A DNA stretch of 64,000 bases. It comes from Cytophagaceae bacterium (GTDB taxonomy: Bacteria > Bacteroidota > Bacteroidia > Cytophagales > Cyclobacteriaceae). The position numbers and the translations under genes were made by a program. The stretch lies in NCBI GenBank assembly GCA_006969745.1, contig CP030886.1, positions 3,321,234-3,385,233 of the forward strand, in the 5' to 3' direction. Every line of letters starts with the position of its first letter. The stretch's first letter is position 1. Positions 62,731 to 64,000 of the stretch are shown here, in pieces. The notes under the pieces are model-generated. The model was not told where the DNA came from. It did no database searches and saw only the letters and a list, made by a program, of their open reading frames with translations.

Positions 62731-63522
62731 TTAAGCTCCGGGGCTATTGTTGCGATCTTTTGATTTACCTTTTTCTGACTTGAATTCATCCAGCAGGGCC
62801 ATCATCCGTACGTGTATTTCAAACACTGAAGTTTCAGCCAGGTATTTAGGTGTGAATTTGCAGTAGGCAATGAAATCGGTAAGTTCATCGCCTTGCAGCT
62901 TTGTTTCTTTACCTACCCATTCGCGATTGAATTTCCGATAAGCGGCACGCTCCATTTCTTGTTTGGCTAATATTTCCTCAAGCTTTTTCTTCTCTTTTCC
63001 TTTTTTGGTAAGCCCTCCCAGGTCAAAACCGATCGCTATTGCCGGCGCCTGATAGTCTGGCGGTGAGATCTTTTGTTCATTGGCTGCAACCTCGTAAGCA
63101 TCTAGTGGGATAGCGTCTAAGCCAAATACCACATGAGTTGAATCCATCGTCTGAGTATCGATTATTTGCTGTTTAAATCTCCAATATTCAGGAAATACGT
63201 TGACTTCAACTTCAGTCAATTGAATAGCCTCTTGTGTGAGGTAGAATTTGACTAAATCACGGGGAGGATTTTCATCTATTATGTATGTGATAGACTTGTA
63301 TCCAACATAGCTTATAATGAGTGAATCACCTGGTTGGACTGGGATTTTGAATGTGCCGTTTTCGTTGGTGTTAGTTAAAAGTCCTGCGTTAAGGTTGCTA
63401 ATATGAACACCTAGCATCGCCTCAGAGGCAGCTGAGTCATAAACACTTCCATAGAGATAGTCTCTTTGTGAAAATCCAAATAGGGAGCTTAGAGTAAAAG
63501 ATATGATTAAAAGTATCCGCAC
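62731..63522 (-). CDS. Carboxypeptidase-regulatory-like domain exported protein
   Basis: A 263-residue protein with a GTG start and a signal peptide (ends near LFGFSQ), followed by a carboxypeptidase D-regulatory-like beta-sandwich (LYGSVYDSAASEAMLGVHI through DSLIISYVGYKS, residues 22-95), the same module that starts SusC/TonB receptors. The rest (about 110-263) is a charged helical region with no known fold. There is no barrel, so it is not a receptor. Function unknown. Confidence 0.8.
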   Translation of the reverse strand: MRILLIISFTLSSLFGFSQRDYLYGSVYDSAASEAMLGVHISNLNAGLLTNTNENGTFKIPVQPGDSLIISYVGYKSITYIIDENPPRDLVKFYLTQEAIQLTEVEVNVFPEYWRFKQQIIDTQTMDSTHVVFGLDAIPLDAYEVAANEQKISPPDYQAPAIAIGFDLGGLTKKGKEKKKLEEILAKQEMERAAYRKFNREWVGKETKLQGDELTDFIAYCKFTPKYLAETSVFEIHVRMMALLDEFKSEKGKSKDRNNSPGA

Positions 63523-63591
63523 ATTTCAAATATCTGCAAGGACCGTGCGAATGACTAATTATTAAGATTTTTTAACAGGCAAGTAATTTTG

Positions 63592-64000
63592 CTACTTCAA
63601 GTAAACTCCACTTTGCAGCTCCAAAGCACCCTTTTTCAAGTGTTGCATCAAGTTCATAAGCTTTGGCTTAGTACTTTCTCCCATGAGCAGATTCAAGCCT
63701 AATCTGTTGGGATCAGGCTTCATATTAGCTATCATGGATTCAAAGAAATCAATGCCAGCGGCGGTTTGATCATTTGTATTGACCTTCGATTGTCCTAGCG
63801 TTTTCAATAGATCTTCCAGTTCTGATGTTTTGAAGAGAAAGCTCTGATTGGCATTGCTCGCCCAAGGCATAGGATAGCTGACTTCATTTTCGTCTTTTTT
63901 GAAAATGTCGTAGAAGAGAAAGTAACCACCGGTTTTTAGCACGCGATGGATTTCATTGTAGAATCTTTGCTTGTCAGGGATATTCATTTGAACATGCTGC
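63592..64000 (-). CDS. Class I SAM-dependent methyltransferase, C-terminal part (runs off the window)
   Basis: Only the C-terminal 136 or so residues are present; the reading frame is open through the right edge (QHVQMNIPDK before the first internal methionine). The block IHRVLKTGGYFLFYDIFK is the motif after the SAM-binding core of UbiE/COQ5-like methyltransferases, but the SAM-binding glycine loop lies beyond the window. The substrate is not predictable. Confidence 0.8.
   Translation of the reverse strand, partial: QHVQMNIPDKQRFYNEIHRVLKTGGYFLFYDIFKKDENEVSYPMPWASNANQSFLFKTSELEDLLKTLGQSKVNTNDQTAAGIDFFESMIANMKPDPNRLGLNLLMGESTKPKLMNLMQHLKKGALELQSGVYLK

Overview
The window comes from the chromosome of a Bacteroidota bacterium, most likely a free-living member of the Cytophagales or a close relative (inference; no rRNA is present to settle it). 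The signs are a type IX secretion (gliding-motility type) C-terminal sorting domain, PorV-like and Omp85-like outer-membrane proteins, DUF3078, IPExxxVDY, FISUMP and MORN families, exact matches to the Bacteroidota -7 promoter element TAnnTTTG upstream of many genes, frequent start/stop overlaps and few Shine-Dalgarno sites. A Na+-translocating NADH:quinone reductase fits a marine or saline lifestyle. Almost all of the window is ordinary, densely packed core chromosome; no prophage, insertion sequence or CRISPR array was seen.

Layout. 1-3.0 kb: succinate dehydrogenase/fumarate reductase (sdhC-sdhA-sdhB, minus strand, sdhB cut by the window edge). 3.2-9.0 kb: a T9SS-sorted surface protein, a DCC thioredoxin-like protein, then fabD, a 50-residue putative lipoprotein, cmk and ispH in a tightly coupled operon. 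9.1-13.8 kb: nqrABCDE ending in a strong terminator, with nqrF absent. 13.9-20.2 kb: beta-barrel protein, DUF547, CPBP-like membrane protein, thrombospondin-repeat lipoprotein, TrmH methyltransferase, a frameshifted GyrI-like gene and an M20 peptidase. 20.4-26.4 kb: bacilliredoxin and the Suf iron-sulfur operon (sufB-C-D-S-E-DUF59). 26.4-27.25 kb: an Lrp/AsnC regulator divergent from a very unusual 148-nt tRNA-like gene, with two symmetric promoters around a perfect inverted repeat. 27.3-37.3 kb: fadD, DUF3078, fatty acid hydroxylase, MscS, a helix-hairpin-helix outer-membrane protein with a PorV-like partner, MORN protein, Omp85 protein and yidD. 37.3-40.2 kb: small ORFs, cyclophilin, secreted VOC protein and a small insertion that duplicated the 3' end of nadE. 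40.2-46.2 kb: acpP-fabF-rnc-nadE, and IPExxxVDY-pyk. 46.2-64 kb: LysR regulator, NTF2-like, RidA, DUF423, a hybrid two-component sensor, nitroreductase, an M49-like zinc peptidase, an M28 peptidase, a RidA lipoprotein, FISUMP, Omp85, a pyruvate-oxidase-like ThDP enzyme, a PLP decarboxylase, a carboxypeptidase-regulatory-domain protein and a partial methyltransferase.

The genes cover energy metabolism (Sdh, Nqr, pyruvate kinase, pyruvate oxidase-like enzyme), Fe-S assembly that would serve Sdh, IspH and Nqr, fatty-acid synthesis and activation (fabD, acpP, fabF, fadD) and envelope proteins. The items most worth following up are the tRNA-like RNA with its 79-nt variable region and symmetric divergent control region (26,968-27,251), the 810-bp unit that duplicated the nadE 3' end (39,370-40,266), the periplasmic HhH-barrel/PorV-like pair (31,971-34,885), the M49-like peptidase with a shortened zinc motif (53,556-55,193) and the one-base frameshift at about 18,362.
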